NCBI GenBank assembly: GCA_964519985.1
Contig: CAZFMF010000001.1
Span: 248,001-312,000 of the forward strand
Source: JAIEOG01 sp964519985
Lineage (GTDB): Bacteria; Bdellovibrionota; FAC87; UBA2466
Direction of reading: 5' to 3'
Length of the DNA: 64,000 nucleotides
The notes under the pieces are model-generated. The model worked only from the letters and a program-made list of their open reading frames with translations. It did not search any database and was not told the DNA's origin. The position numbers were made by a program, and so were the translations under genes. Position 1 is the first letter of the stretch, and every line of letters begins with the position of its first letter. Shown here piece by piece: positions 24,117-33,037 of the stretch.

Positions 24117-25261
24117 TTTACCCCCGGGGCAGGTTGAATTCCCGCGCGGCTGATCTGGTACAGGTAAAGACTTTTGTCGAGCGCATTGCCGGGACCAAAA
24201 GCCATCGTTTGCGAGGTCAACAGAGGGAGATCACGAAGTCGCAGGAGTGATTTTCTGACGCTCTCGCCCGAACGCGGGTTTTCGGCGGTGCCCATGGCGT
24301 GAAACAAGATCCAGCCGGCGTCAAAACCGATCGCCGCCCACTCGTTCATGGCATCCCCCCGCAATTTGTCCGCCACGCGGGCCTTGAGGGGCGACTGACG
24401 GGTCGCCAGCCAATAGGAATTGCGAATTGCGTGGAATCCCTTGCCGAGCGGGAAATCACGCACCATCCGACCGTAGACAAACTCGTTGGAGCCCCAACCA
24501 TCGCTGCCGAGATACGTGGGAAGAAACCCCCGCGGAGTGGCTTCGGCCACAAAGCTAAAAAGGTCAGTGTCGTGGGTGAACATCGCCACGTGCGTCACAC
24601 CGGCTTTTTGGAACTGGAGGACCGGTTCGGTGAGGTTCGACGTACGGCGCAGGACGCGATGGACCGACACGGGGATCTTGTTCTGGGTCAGTCGGCCAAA
24701 TGTCTCCATGAAGCGGCGGCTTAAGAAATCGGAGTAGGGCGAGGAGACATTGTGCAGGACTCCCACGCTCTTGGGCTTCAAGTGTTTCGCGGTGTATTCG
24801 GCCATTTTGTCCGCGACTTGGGTATCGGAGAAACAGGCCCGGAAAACAAACGGGCGCCCCTTGGTGACATCCGGGTTAGTGGCCGTGGGAGTCATCAAAA
24901 CGATCCCCGCCCCGTTGAGGATTTCGCCCAGCGCTAAGGCTTCCTCGCTCATTTCGCCGCCAATGACCGCCGCGACTTTGTGGGTGACGAGTTGGCGCGC
25001 GGCCGCGATCACCGAGGTCAGGGACTCGGTGTACGCCTGGTAAATGAACTCAACCTTCCGGCCCGTATCTTTTTCGTAGAGCGTGGCCGCGGTCTTCGCG
25101 CCATCGAGTAACGCGGTGACGCTGCGGTCGTACCGTTCCTCTAAACGAAAAGCGACGCCAACGCGCAGAGTTTCGGGGGCTTTTATCGTGGAGGCGGCGG
25201 ACGCGCCCAAACTGATAAAGGCGACCCAAAGGCTTAGCCAGGTTTTAGGTCCAGGTCTCAT
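24113..25261 (-). CDS. Periplasmic ligand-binding protein (type 1, LivJ-like)
   Basis: This is a 382-residue protein with a signal peptide (LSLWVAFISLGASA) and the Peripla_BP_6 fold of branched-chain amino-acid and amide binding proteins: VAAVIGGEMSEEALALGEIL, TPTATNPDVTKGRPFVFRAC, LHNVSSPYSDFL, YLGSDGWGS. No ABC permease or ATPase genes are nearby, and the stop overlaps a sensor kinase. It therefore probably senses rather than transports a compound, perhaps the product of the operon. The overlap with the SDR gene before it is 17 nt. Confidence 0.8.
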   Translation of the reverse strand: MRPGPKTWLSLWVAFISLGASAASTIKAPETLRVGVAFRLEERYDRSVTALLDGAKTAATLYEKDTGRKVEFIYQAYTESLTSVIAAARQLVTHKVAAVIGGEMSEEALALGEILNGAGIVLMTPTATNPDVTKGRPFVFRACFSDTQVADKMAEYTAKHLKPKSVGVLHNVSSPYSDFLSRRFMETFGRLTQNKIPVSVHRVLRRTSNLTEPVLQFQKAGVTHVAMFTHDTDLFSFVAEATPRGFLPTYLGSDGWGSNEFVYGRMVRDFPLGKGFHAIRNSYWLATRQSPLKARVADKLRGDAMNEWAAIGFDAGWILFHAMGTAENPRSGESVRKSLLRLRDLPLLTSQTMAFGPGNALDKSLYLYQISRAGIQPAPGVN

Positions 25262-25976
25262 TGCTCGGTCTCAAATCCATTTCAAAGGTCCAGCAATCGC
25301 GCGTCTGCTCGCAAAGGTGCAAAACACTTGCCGCAATCGACTCGGGTTCCATGAAATCGCCGGGCGGTCGGCCGGGATTCAGACCCTTGGTGCGTTCGTT
25401 GTTGATTAATCCATCGACGATGACGTGCGCCGCGTGCACGCCATGCGGTCCCATCTCCTTGGCGAGGCTTTGGGAAAGAATTCGCAATGCGCTTTTGGCG
25501 ATGGCAAAAGCGCTGCTCTTTTTCCCACCCCGCAACGAGGCGGTAGCGCCAATGTTCACGATCGTGAGCGGGTGTTCCTCCGCGCGTGATCTTCGCAGCT
25601 CCAACGTCTCCTGGATGCAGTGGAAGGCGCTGAAAAAGTTTTGATCGAGCGAATGGCGCAGAAACTCCGTCGTCATTTGCCCCACTTCCTTTCCGCCGGT
25701 CCAGGTTCCCGCATTGTTGATCAAGGCGCCAAGGGGGCCGTGGGTCTGAGCGATGTGTTTAAAGACCGAATGCACATCGGCTTCGCGGGTCAAGTCGACC
25801 GGATGGAGAGAGACTTTCGAATCCGGGTGGAGCGTGCGAATCTGATCCGCCACGGCATTTAGCTTCTCGGCGTTGCGGGCGAGTAGTGCGACCGGATATC
25901 CCCTTTGCGCGGCGAGTCGTGCAATGGATTTTCCGAGCCCTTGACTCGCTCCGGTGACGACGACAACGTACTTCAC
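25245..25976 (-). CDS. Short-chain dehydrogenase/reductase, Phe in place of catalytic Tyr
   Basis: The start is GTG 25976, sharing one base with the preceding ATP-grasp stop (TAGTG) and preceded by GGGAGGGAG. The Rossmann motif is VVTGASQGLGKS, then NNAG (LINNAGTW), NIGATAS, and FAIAKSALRILSQSLAKEMG where classical SDRs have YxxxK. The Phe is visible. A 'FxxAK...GLAQSMARELGP.G.H' branch of SDRs naturally has it, so the enzyme may still be active or may only bind nucleotide. It is fourth in the diiron oxidase/ATP-grasp operon and probably reduces or oxidises a pathway intermediate. Confidence 0.85.
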   Translation of the reverse strand: MKYVVVVTGASQGLGKSIARLAAQRGYPVALLARNAEKLNAVADQIRTLHPDSKVSLHPVDLTREADVHSVFKHIAQTHGPLGALINNAGTWTGGKEVGQMTTEFLRHSLDQNFFSAFHCIQETLELRRSRAEEHPLTIVNIGATASLRGGKKSSAFAIAKSALRILSQSLAKEMGPHGVHAAHVIVDGLINNERTKGLNPGRPPGDFMEPESIAASVLHLCEQTRDCWTFEMDLRPSNETWT

Positions 25977-27214
25977 TAGTAACTCCCTCCCCATTTGCCA
26001 TTCACGACGACTCGCGCCCGCAATTGTTTGGAGCGGGCAATGGCACCCGAGAAACTCTTATCGAAAGTCAGATAGCAGCCCAGGTGGTCCATTTGGCGGC
26101 CCTTGGATTTCAGTTCACTGCCGCTTTCGGCAAAGCGATTGGAGAAACGCACCTCGGGCTCCTCGGGGAGCGCGATGGTGTCTAGCCGAAGCGGTTGGGG
26201 CGCCAGGAAGTATTGCAGACAGCTATAGCCGGAGATTTGCAGTGGGGTTGAAATGGGTCGGCCCAGCGCCCAGTCGAGGAGCAGCGATTGCACCTGGGTG
26301 TCGAGCGCAAAATTGATCGATTGCATCACATCGGCGCCCACAAAACGCGGGTTTAAATCGATGATTTCGATTCGCCCGTCGGGGCTCACGATCAATTCCG
26401 TATGGGTGGGGCCCTCGGTGAAGAGGAGGGCCTCATGCGCCCGTCGCACTTTTTCCAGGATCTTTTCTGCCATTGGGTGCGGGTAAGGAAAGCACGAACC
26501 CATTTCGACGGTGGCGTCAGTGGAAAGCAGAATCCGTGAGGTGATGCCCAGGGTTTGCATCCTGCCGCCACTGAAAATGGCTTCGACGGACATCAGCTCT
26601 CCATCGATCGCTTCTTCCAGGATAGGGCCACCCCGATCGATATGTTGGGCCAGCCAAACGGGCAGGTCGCTGTCGCGCTGCACGAAGGCCCGGTACGCGG
26701 ATCGCACGTCATCGAGCGTTTCGCAACGCTTCACGTAGGCGCTGTACGCCCCAAAGGCGGGTTTGAAATAAACCGCGCCCTGAAAAGGCCACTCGCTGGC
26801 GTTCAGGATCGACTCGGCCGGAATACTATGCAGATCGGAAAGGCCGATCGAGTGGAGGCGATCGCGCAGTTCGGCTTTGTTCAAAATCGTGCGCATCACC
26901 GGTGAAGGAGTGTTCGGTAGCCCCAGCATGGCGCGCAGAAAAGACGCTGGCTCGGCGGTGATATCCAAAGAGTGGTACACCGCCGCGACATCGCCCAGAG
27001 TGCGCGTCATAGCCAGCAGCGGAGCGAGGTCGGTGAAGCTTGGAACCACCCGCCACTCGTCCACGGACTCCATCCGGGATCGATAGGCCGAGCTGAGATG
27101 GATCGCGTCTCGGGGTTCGAGTGAAAACACAACGGTACGGTAGCCGCGCCGGTGCGCCTCGTGCACGACCTCGAAAGCTGTTCCTCTAGGTTCTAGGAAA
27201 AGCACGGTATTCAT
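25976..27214 (-). CDS. ATP-grasp ligase
   Basis: The ATG at 27214 (MNTVLFLEPRGTAFEVV) overlaps the MFS stop by ATGA; a longer in-frame N-terminus has no support. The product is 412 residues. The pre-ATP-grasp fold ends near residue 100. ATP-grasp motifs are YFKPAFGAYSAYVKR, ILEEAIDGELMSVEAI and the metal-binding EIIDLNPRFVGADV near the end. Such carboxylate-amine/thiol ligases join an amino acid to a small acid through an acyl phosphate. With a diiron oxidase and an exporter beside it, formation of an amide or peptide bond in a small specialised metabolite is likely. The substrates are unknown. Confidence 0.85.
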   Translation of the reverse strand: MNTVLFLEPRGTAFEVVHEAHRRGYRTVVFSLEPRDAIHLSSAYRSRMESVDEWRVVPSFTDLAPLLAMTRTLGDVAAVYHSLDITAEPASFLRAMLGLPNTPSPVMRTILNKAELRDRLHSIGLSDLHSIPAESILNASEWPFQGAVYFKPAFGAYSAYVKRCETLDDVRSAYRAFVQRDSDLPVWLAQHIDRGGPILEEAIDGELMSVEAIFSGGRMQTLGITSRILLSTDATVEMGSCFPYPHPMAEKILEKVRRAHEALLFTEGPTHTELIVSPDGRIEIIDLNPRFVGADVMQSINFALDTQVQSLLLDWALGRPISTPLQISGYSCLQYFLAPQPLRLDTIALPEEPEVRFSNRFAESGSELKSKGRQMDHLGCYLTFDKSFSGAIARSKQLRARVVVNGKWGGSY

Positions 27215-28431
27215 ACCGACACCCGCACTTCCTTCGGAACTTCCACCCCAAAGCGCGCGTAGACCAGGCTCGCTAGGCCAATCGAAAATCCAACCAGTCC
27301 GATCGAAGCCCACAAGGGTCCGAGGAGGTTGGTAATATTGGCAAAAATCAGCGCCCAGATCGACATGAGCAAGGTGGCGGTTGAAGTCGCGACAAATTGG
27401 TACTCCCCCGCGCGTTCCGCCGGACTCAACGCCACGAGTTCGGCCGCGGAGGCAATCCAAACCGCCTCAAAGAAAAAATGGAAAACAAAGAAAGTCAGAA
27501 GGGAAAGACTTAAGGCGGAGCTCGCGGTGGTGGCGAACAGGCCCATGACCCCGAGTCCGAAGAAGAGCGCCGAGTGCTTGCTGGATTTCAGCCACTGAGC
27601 AGGCTTCGGAACTCGGTTCATCGCAAAGCCGGCTAAGAGCCCCAGCGACGCTGCCGTTTGAAACCAGCCGGTGCCCGCGCGACCGGCGCTGAATGATAGG
27701 GGCAGATAATTCACGAGGATGCAGTAAGCGCCTTGGAACAAGGCCGCGGAGACAACAAAGATCATGACGATGGGGAAGAGCCGGGGGTTACGTAGCATTT
27801 CCTCGAGACTCAATAGGTATTGGTGGAGGCGGAGCGCGGGTAACACGGTGCTGGTTCGTTGCAAAACCACCTCTTTATCGTCGATAAAAAAGAAAATTCC
27901 GGCACTGACAAGGTAAGTCGCGACGTCCAAGATCACCACCGGCCAGATCGACGCGGCGCCGAGGGCCACCGTGGCCAGCATTCCCGATAGCGTCGTGGAA
28001 AGAAAAAAACTGAGATAAATGAACTGGGTTTGGGCGTGAAGGGCATCGGTGGGCGCCGTCACGCGTACCCATTTCATCACCGCCGCCCGACCGAAGAAAT
28101 TAGAAATCGATCGCAGGGAAAGTAAGAGGCAAAGCACGAAAAAAGGTTTCCCGGTGGCGACGACCCAACCGCAGAGCAGGGATAGGACCAGGGCCAGAAA
28201 GTCATTGGCGACGAGAATTTTGCGACTTAGCTTTCGGTCGATCAAACGGCCGAGATGAGCGCTGAAAATCGCGCCCGGCAGGAACGAGAAAACAAAAACA
28301 TGCGTCGCGGCGAGCAGCGAACCGGTCTTGCTCAGCAAGAACGCGGAGAGCGCCAAGGTGAGCAAGTGCGCGCCCGTTTGCGAGACGAAGGTCGCCGCCC
28401 AAAGCGAATGGTATGGCGTTAGCTTTCTCAT
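27211..28431 (-). CDS. MFS transporter, probable exporter
   Basis: The ATG at 28431 overlaps the stop of the diiron-oxidase gene (ATGA). About 406 residues with 10-12 hydrophobic helices and an MFS loop 2-3 motif (GRLIDRKLSRKI). It resembles drug and siderophore exporters (MFS_1/MFS_3) in length and shape. By context it exports the operon's product and might also give self-protection. The specificity cannot be read from sequence. Confidence 0.85.
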   Translation of the reverse strand: MRKLTPYHSLWAATFVSQTGAHLLTLALSAFLLSKTGSLLAATHVFVFSFLPGAIFSAHLGRLIDRKLSRKILVANDFLALVLSLLCGWVVATGKPFFVLCLLLSLRSISNFFGRAAVMKWVRVTAPTDALHAQTQFIYLSFFLSTTLSGMLATVALGAASIWPVVILDVATYLVSAGIFFFIDDKEVVLQRTSTVLPALRLHQYLLSLEEMLRNPRLFPIVMIFVVSAALFQGAYCILVNYLPLSFSAGRAGTGWFQTAASLGLLAGFAMNRVPKPAQWLKSSKHSALFFGLGVMGLFATTASSALSLSLLTFFVFHFFFEAVWIASAAELVALSPAERAGEYQFVATSTATLLMSIWALIFANITNLLGPLWASIGLVGFSIGLASLVYARFGVEVPKEVRVSV

Positions 28432-29267
28432 ACGGCGTGAATCCGCTCCTCGGCCTGTTTCCAAAACTCGTTCCAGAAGGCGATGCCGACATCGAAGCCC
28501 TCCGTGAATTCGCGCTTCTGTCCGTCCGTTTGGCAGAACCGCAAAAAGTTGGAAAGCGTCAACCGGACATGCTCGGGCTCAATAAGTCGGTGGAGACGGA
28601 AGAAAAGCGTTTCGTTCAACTGTTGCGCAAGGTGGGCGTTGTGCGCCAACGAACGAAAAACCGATTCGATATTTTCCTGCGCGGGCATTTCCAAACCGAG
28701 CAGAAAGCCCAAAACAAACGATTGGGACTTCGACTCTTTCACCTCCGCGTAGAGGCGTTCGAGTAAGGGATCGATGCGGTCCGATTCGGTTTCGGACACG
28801 CCGGTCGCGCGCACGCAGTCGCGAAAGAGATTGCAATGGATCTCGTCCTCGCGACGCATGCCCAACTCTTCAAAAGCGGTTTGGATCACGTAGTGCCGGC
28901 ATTCATTGGAATCCACGCGGGCGGCGGCTTGGCAGAGCACGCGCGGCATGCAGGCGGAAAAACGTAACCACTGGGGTCCAACGACCGACGCCGTCGCGAA
29001 CGACGGGCGAAAGTCAGGGCCTAAGAAATAGCCGAAGATCGTTTTTTGATTCAGGCGCTCGCCGAAGAAGGCCGTCCAGCGGATCAACGCCTCGTGGTCG
29101 GAGGTAAAGACCTTCTCGACCACAGCGTCGTAACCCATCGACGCGAGGCCACGGTAAGTGGCGTCATCGGGCAAAAAGCCGTCTCGGATTATCGGATTTG
29201 CAAACACGGTCTCTCCACCGAACCCTGCCCCGTTTGAAGCGGCGGTCGGTATAGCATTTTTATCCAT
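28428..29267 (-). CDS. Haem-oxygenase-like iron-containing redox enzyme (HDO superfamily)
   Basis: This is a 279-residue all-helical protein. The core VIQTAFEELGMRREDEIHCN fits PF14518-type 'iron-containing redox enzymes': E133/E134, then D141-x-x-H144, followed by LFRDCVRATG. A second helix has E193 (GFLLGLEMPAQENIE), and HRLIEPEHVRLT gives E230-x-x-H233. These acidic and His pairs match the diiron ligands of UndA/BesC/HamC-like enzymes, which cleave or N-oxidise fatty or amino acids. It is the first gene of the six-gene operon and probably makes the reactive group of the product. The ATG has GGAGGG somewhat far upstream (13 bases). A TENA-like non-redox fold is the alternative. Confidence 0.75.
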   Translation of the reverse strand: MDKNAIPTAASNGAGFGGETVFANPIIRDGFLPDDATYRGLASMGYDAVVEKVFTSDHEALIRWTAFFGERLNQKTIFGYFLGPDFRPSFATASVVGPQWLRFSACMPRVLCQAAARVDSNECRHYVIQTAFEELGMRREDEIHCNLFRDCVRATGVSETESDRIDPLLERLYAEVKESKSQSFVLGFLLGLEMPAQENIESVFRSLAHNAHLAQQLNETLFFRLHRLIEPEHVRLTLSNFLRFCQTDGQKREFTEGFDVGIAFWNEFWKQAEERIHAV

Positions 29268-29405
29268 CGGAAAACAAGGCCCTCCGCCGTTGGCCGATGC
29301 ACGTAAGCTGCCAAAATCTGATGGTTTTTTCGTGCGGGCGGGAGGGGAAAGGGTCTCGAAACTGAAACAGGGGCTGTTTCAGGCGTGAGATCGTCTCAGG
29401 GGCGA

Positions 29406-30497
29406 CTACTTAGGACGCTTGTCCTTGAGGTGCTTGCGCAGCGCCACGTTCACCGATTTCCAGTGTTTTTTGTTCTCGCTGGTCGCGGCCTTGTCGTCCT
29501 TGGTCTGGTGAAACCGCATCTCGCGTTGCAGCTTGGTGAAGGCATCCCAGCGTTCACGGGACAGGCTGCCGTTCTCCAGTGCGGCACGAACGGCGCAGCC
29601 CGGTTCGGAGGCATGGCCGCAATTGCCGAAGCGGCAGCCGTCGCCGAGGCTGGCGATGTCTTCAAACTGGGAATCCAGGCCTTCTTCGTGCTCCCCGAGC
29701 TGGAGTTCCCGCATTCCGGGCGTGTCGATGAGCAGCGCACCGGTCGGCAGCTGAAAGAGGTGACGGGCGGTGGTCGTGTGGCGGCCCCGATCGTCGCCTT
29801 CGCGGGCGGCTTGGGTCTTTAAGACCTCTTCGCCCAAGAGCCGGTTGGCCAAAGTCGATTTGCCGACGCCCGAAGACCCCAATAGCACCAGGGTTTTTCC
29901 CGGCAGCAGGTGCGCCTGGAGGGCCTCAATCCCGGTGCTGGCCTTGGCACTGATCGCTAGCACATCCACGCCCGCTGCCACCGTCGCAATGGAGTCGATT
30001 CCCGTTTGTGGGTCTTCCACCAAATCCGATTTGGTCAGAAGCACGACGGGGACAGCCCCACTATCGCGGATGAGGGTCAGGTAGCGTTCCACGCGACGCG
30101 GATTCAGATCGTGATTCAAGGAAGTGACAATGAATGCGGTGTCGACGTTCGAAGCGAGGATCTGAATGTCCTGGTTTTCACCGGCGGCTTTGCGGTGCAA
30201 GCAGGTTTTGCGTTCCAGAATCAGATGAATCGTCGCGCGGCCGTCACTGGGACGGGGGGTGACGGCGACCCAGTCGCCGGTGCTGGGCCACTCCCAGTCG
30301 GTCTTAGCCTCGTGGCGGAATTTTCCGCTGACCTCGCCAAGTAGGGAAAGCTGCCCGAGTTGAAGGCGGACCATGCCCTTTTGCTCACCCGTGACCCGGG
30401 CGGGCACCCAATCGTCATTCCCAAGGGTCTCCCATTGGGATTCGAAAAATGCATCCCAGCCCCAAGGGCCGAGAAGCCGTTGGCGGCTATCCGACAT
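29406..30497 (-). CDS. rsgA: Ribosome small-subunit biogenesis GTPase RsgA
   Basis: The chosen start is MSDSRQRLLG (ATG 30497); an ATG nine bases earlier is also possible. It has an N-terminal OB fold, then a circularly permuted GTPase with the order G4 TKSD, G5 SAKAS, G1 GSSGVGKST, G3 DTPGM, and a C-terminal zinc knuckle CRFGNCGHASEPGC. RsgA checks 30S maturation and uses ribosome-stimulated GTP hydrolysis to release RbfA. The length of about 363 residues is normal for the family. Confidence 0.95.
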   Translation of the reverse strand: MSDSRQRLLGPWGWDAFFESQWETLGNDDWVPARVTGEQKGMVRLQLGQLSLLGEVSGKFRHEAKTDWEWPSTGDWVAVTPRPSDGRATIHLILERKTCLHRKAAGENQDIQILASNVDTAFIVTSLNHDLNPRRVERYLTLIRDSGAVPVVLLTKSDLVEDPQTGIDSIATVAAGVDVLAISAKASTGIEALQAHLLPGKTLVLLGSSGVGKSTLANRLLGEEVLKTQAAREGDDRGRHTTTARHLFQLPTGALLIDTPGMRELQLGEHEEGLDSQFEDIASLGDGCRFGNCGHASEPGCAVRAALENGSLSRERWDAFTKLQREMRFHQTKDDKAATSENKKHWKSVNVALRKHLKDKRPK

Positions 30498-30546
30498 GGC
30501 GCCCATTGTAGCTTAGGAATTCGGGCGCGTAGAGGGCAAAGGCGTT

Positions 30547-31248
30547 TCAGAGTCCGGCCAAATAGGCTTTGCGCCGGGCGGGGGGAAAGCGTTCGATGGC
30601 GTAGCGCAATGCCGTGCGGGGGAGCTTACGGTGATAGCGGGCGAGGAACTTTTCGAGGGTCTTCACGTCCGCCTTGCCGACTTCGCGCAACATCCAACCG
30701 CAGGCCTTGTGAATGAGATCGTGCTCGTCTTGCATCAGGGTCTGGCAGATCTTTAGGCAATCGGCGAAGTCTTTTCGGCGGATAAACGTCATCGTCGTCA
30801 CAATCGCAATGCGCCGTTCCCAAAGGTTTTTCGATCGGGCGAGTTTGTGCAAAACGGCACGATTGCGTTCCAGGAGATAGCCTCCCACCAAGCGTGGGGC
30901 GGAAGTATCGACGAGGTCCCAGTTGTTGATGCCGTTAACGTGTTTGAAATAGAAATCGTAAAAAGCTTTGCGTTTGGATTCTTGCGCGCGCTCAAATTGA
31001 TCGACCAAAATGATCAGCGCCAAGAGACGCTCTTCATGAATCGGCGACTGCAAGAGGTCCGATAGATCATCGAAACTGAGGTGACGAAAGCGTTTCGCGA
31101 CCGCGCGCGTTTGCGGCACGGTCACGCCGATAAACACATCGCCTTCGGCGTATTGGCCCGGACCGGTTTTGAAAAAACGCTGGAGGAAAGCGCCCTTTTC
31201 GGGATGAGCCTGACGGTGGAGCGCGGTGCGCGCTTCTTTCAGCGACAT
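30547..31248 (-). CDS. DNA alkylation repair protein, AlkD family
   Basis: This is a 233-residue HEAT-like helical repeat protein matching AlkD-type DNA glycosylases: GVTVPQTRAVAKRF, HEERLLALIILVDQF, NNWDLVDTSAPRLVGGYL, RSKNLWERRIAIVTTM, HDLIHKACGWMLREVGKAD. The Trp/Asp/Arg residues that line the alkylated-base pocket in AlkD (NNWDLVD, WERR) are present. It starts one base after the stop of the MsrB-MsrA fusion gene (TAAAATG), so the two may be co-transcribed. Confidence 0.9.
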   Translation of the reverse strand: MSLKEARTALHRQAHPEKGAFLQRFFKTGPGQYAEGDVFIGVTVPQTRAVAKRFRHLSFDDLSDLLQSPIHEERLLALIILVDQFERAQESKRKAFYDFYFKHVNGINNWDLVDTSAPRLVGGYLLERNRAVLHKLARSKNLWERRIAIVTTMTFIRRKDFADCLKICQTLMQDEHDLIHKACGWMLREVGKADVKTLEKFLARYHRKLPRTALRYAIERFPPARRKAYLAGL

Positions 31249-31249
31249 T

Positions 31250-32989
31250 TTAGTCGCGCAAGTAGTGGCAGGTGTACCCGCCCGGGTTTTTCACGAGGTA
31301 GTCCTGGTGGTATCCCTCGGCCGGGAAAAAAGTCTTGGCCGGAACGATCTCCGTGACGATCTCGCCCTTCCACTTTCCCGACTTTTGCACTTCGGCTTTT
31401 ACCTGCTCCGCGACTTTCTTTTGGCTTTCGTCGTGAAAGAAGATCGCCGAACGGTATTGGGTGCCGACATCGTTTCCCTGCCGGTTTTTCGTGGTGGGAT
31501 CGTGCATGCGAAAAAAGTAGCCGAGGATTTCCGCGTACGAGATGCGCTTGGGATCAAAATGGATCTGAATCGATTCCGCGTGCCCGGTATCGCCCTTCTT
31601 CACTTTTTCGTAGACCGGATCCGGTAAATAGCCCCCGGTATAACCCACCTCGGTTTCCACGATCCCGGGAACCTTGCGCAGGATTTCTTCCATGCCCCAG
31701 AAGCACCCGCCGGCGAGCGTGGCGGTGGCGAGGTCCTGAGCATTCGTGGTGTTCTTTTCCGAACTCGCTTTGCCCTTCGCTTTCCCAAAGAGGGCGAGGA
31801 GATGACCGTAACCCTCCGCTTCGAGTTTCTCGACGGGAATAAAGCGGAGAGAAGCGGAGTTGATGCAGTAGCGCAGACCGGTCGGGCCGGGTCCGTCATT
31901 GAAAACGTGCCCTAAGTGCGAGTCCGCGCCCTTCGATCGGATTTCGGTGCGAGGAGCGTGGAGTTTATTGTCCACTTTTGACGTCAGGCTGGTTTCCTCG
32001 ATCGGTTTGGTGAAACTCGGCCAGCCGCAGCCCGAATCATATTTGTCCTTCGAGCTAAAGAGAGGTTCGCCGGAGACGATATCGACGTAGATTCCTTCGG
32101 CTTTATGGTTCCAAAATTCGTTCTTGAAGGCGGGTTCCGTCGCTTCGTGCTGAGTCACTTCAAACTGCATCGGGTTCAATTTCTTCTTCAGCTCTTCGGT
32201 CGGCGGCTTGGGGTACTTCACGGCGGCCTCCTTCGACTTGGCTTCTACCCCGGAGGATGCGGTGAGCGCAATGAGGGCCACGCCCGCCACCCAACGGCCG
32301 CTCGCCAACTGCCGAAAGCTCAGCAGGTGTCCGAGCAGCGCGAACGGCACCAGGACGGTGGGCAGCCAAATGTACGGGAAATGGGTTACAAACTCATTCG
32401 GGGGTCCTTCCGGAAACCAGCGGATGGTCGGGGTGGACAGAATGGCAATCGTGATGATCGTCACCAGTAGGGCGAGTCCCGCCAAGTTCCAAATCAGGGC
32501 GAGTCGCGGCGAGGGTCGCCGGGATAGCCACCACGCCATCGGCAACGCGGTAACCCCCGTGAGGATATCGAAGTTTCGGCCTTCAAAGGTCATCTGTACC
32601 GGGGCGATGCCATCATGATGGGCGAAGTACAAAAGCAGTTCGGCGCCAATGCGGAAGCATTGGAATCCGATGAGCCAAGTCATCGGCAAGCCCATGGCCC
32701 AAGTTCGGCCGATGGGGGAAAAAGCGACCGCAAAAGTCAGTACGAACAAGACTGCCATCATGATCATGAAGGGCGGCGGCACGGGATCGAAAGCCCGGAC
32801 GGCCCCCGAGGCGCCTAGCCAACCGGTGATGGAGAGCCAGATTGCCAGACCGATAGCGACCCCTAGGATATTGCTTTTTTGTCGAGAAACGGGCAAACCC
32901 AGGGCAATTCCAGAACGCAAAGTGGCTCGAATCGTTAGGGCGGCTAGAGTCCAAGCAGTCAAGATGCTAATCCAAGCGGCAATAGGCAT
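31250..32989 (-). CDS. Membrane-anchored MsrB-MsrA methionine sulfoxide reductase fusion
   Basis: This is a 579-residue three-part protein. Residues about 1-245 carry 6-7 hydrophobic helices with no family I recognise. A signal-like edge (ALIALTASSGVEAKS) leads into MsrB at about 265-395, with GCGWPSF and the catalytic Cys in RYCINSASLRF (about residue 374). MsrA at about 425-579 has catalytic GCFWGMEE (about residue 429), YRSAIF and GGYTCHY. MsrB lacks the zinc CxxC pairs. Both reductases would face the periplasm, repairing R- and S-sulfoxides, and the membrane domain might bring electrons or simply anchor. Bifunctional MsrAB is common; a large N-terminal membrane domain is not. The gene order in the protein is MsrB then MsrA. 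Confidence 0.85.
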   Translation of the reverse strand: MPIAAWISILTAWTLAALTIRATLRSGIALGLPVSRQKSNILGVAIGLAIWLSITGWLGASGAVRAFDPVPPPFMIMMAVLFVLTFAVAFSPIGRTWAMGLPMTWLIGFQCFRIGAELLLYFAHHDGIAPVQMTFEGRNFDILTGVTALPMAWWLSRRPSPRLALIWNLAGLALLVTIITIAILSTPTIRWFPEGPPNEFVTHFPYIWLPTVLVPFALLGHLLSFRQLASGRWVAGVALIALTASSGVEAKSKEAAVKYPKPPTEELKKKLNPMQFEVTQHEATEPAFKNEFWNHKAEGIYVDIVSGEPLFSSKDKYDSGCGWPSFTKPIEETSLTSKVDNKLHAPRTEIRSKGADSHLGHVFNDGPGPTGLRYCINSASLRFIPVEKLEAEGYGHLLALFGKAKGKASSEKNTTNAQDLATATLAGGCFWGMEEILRKVPGIVETEVGYTGGYLPDPVYEKVKKGDTGHAESIQIHFDPKRISYAEILGYFFRMHDPTTKNRQGNDVGTQYRSAIFFHDESQKKVAEQVKAEVQKSGKWKGEIVTEIVPAKTFFPAEGYHQDYLVKNPGGYTCHYLRD

Positions 32990-33037
32990 GGGGCCAAGCT
33001 TAGGCCAAAAACGATTGAGCGTCGATAGCGAGTCGAA

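Noticed and set aside
25245..25976. The SDR considered a pseudogene because Tyr of YxxxK is Phe
   Set aside because: The frame, Rossmann motif and NNAG are intact, and a natural SDR branch carries Phe at this place.
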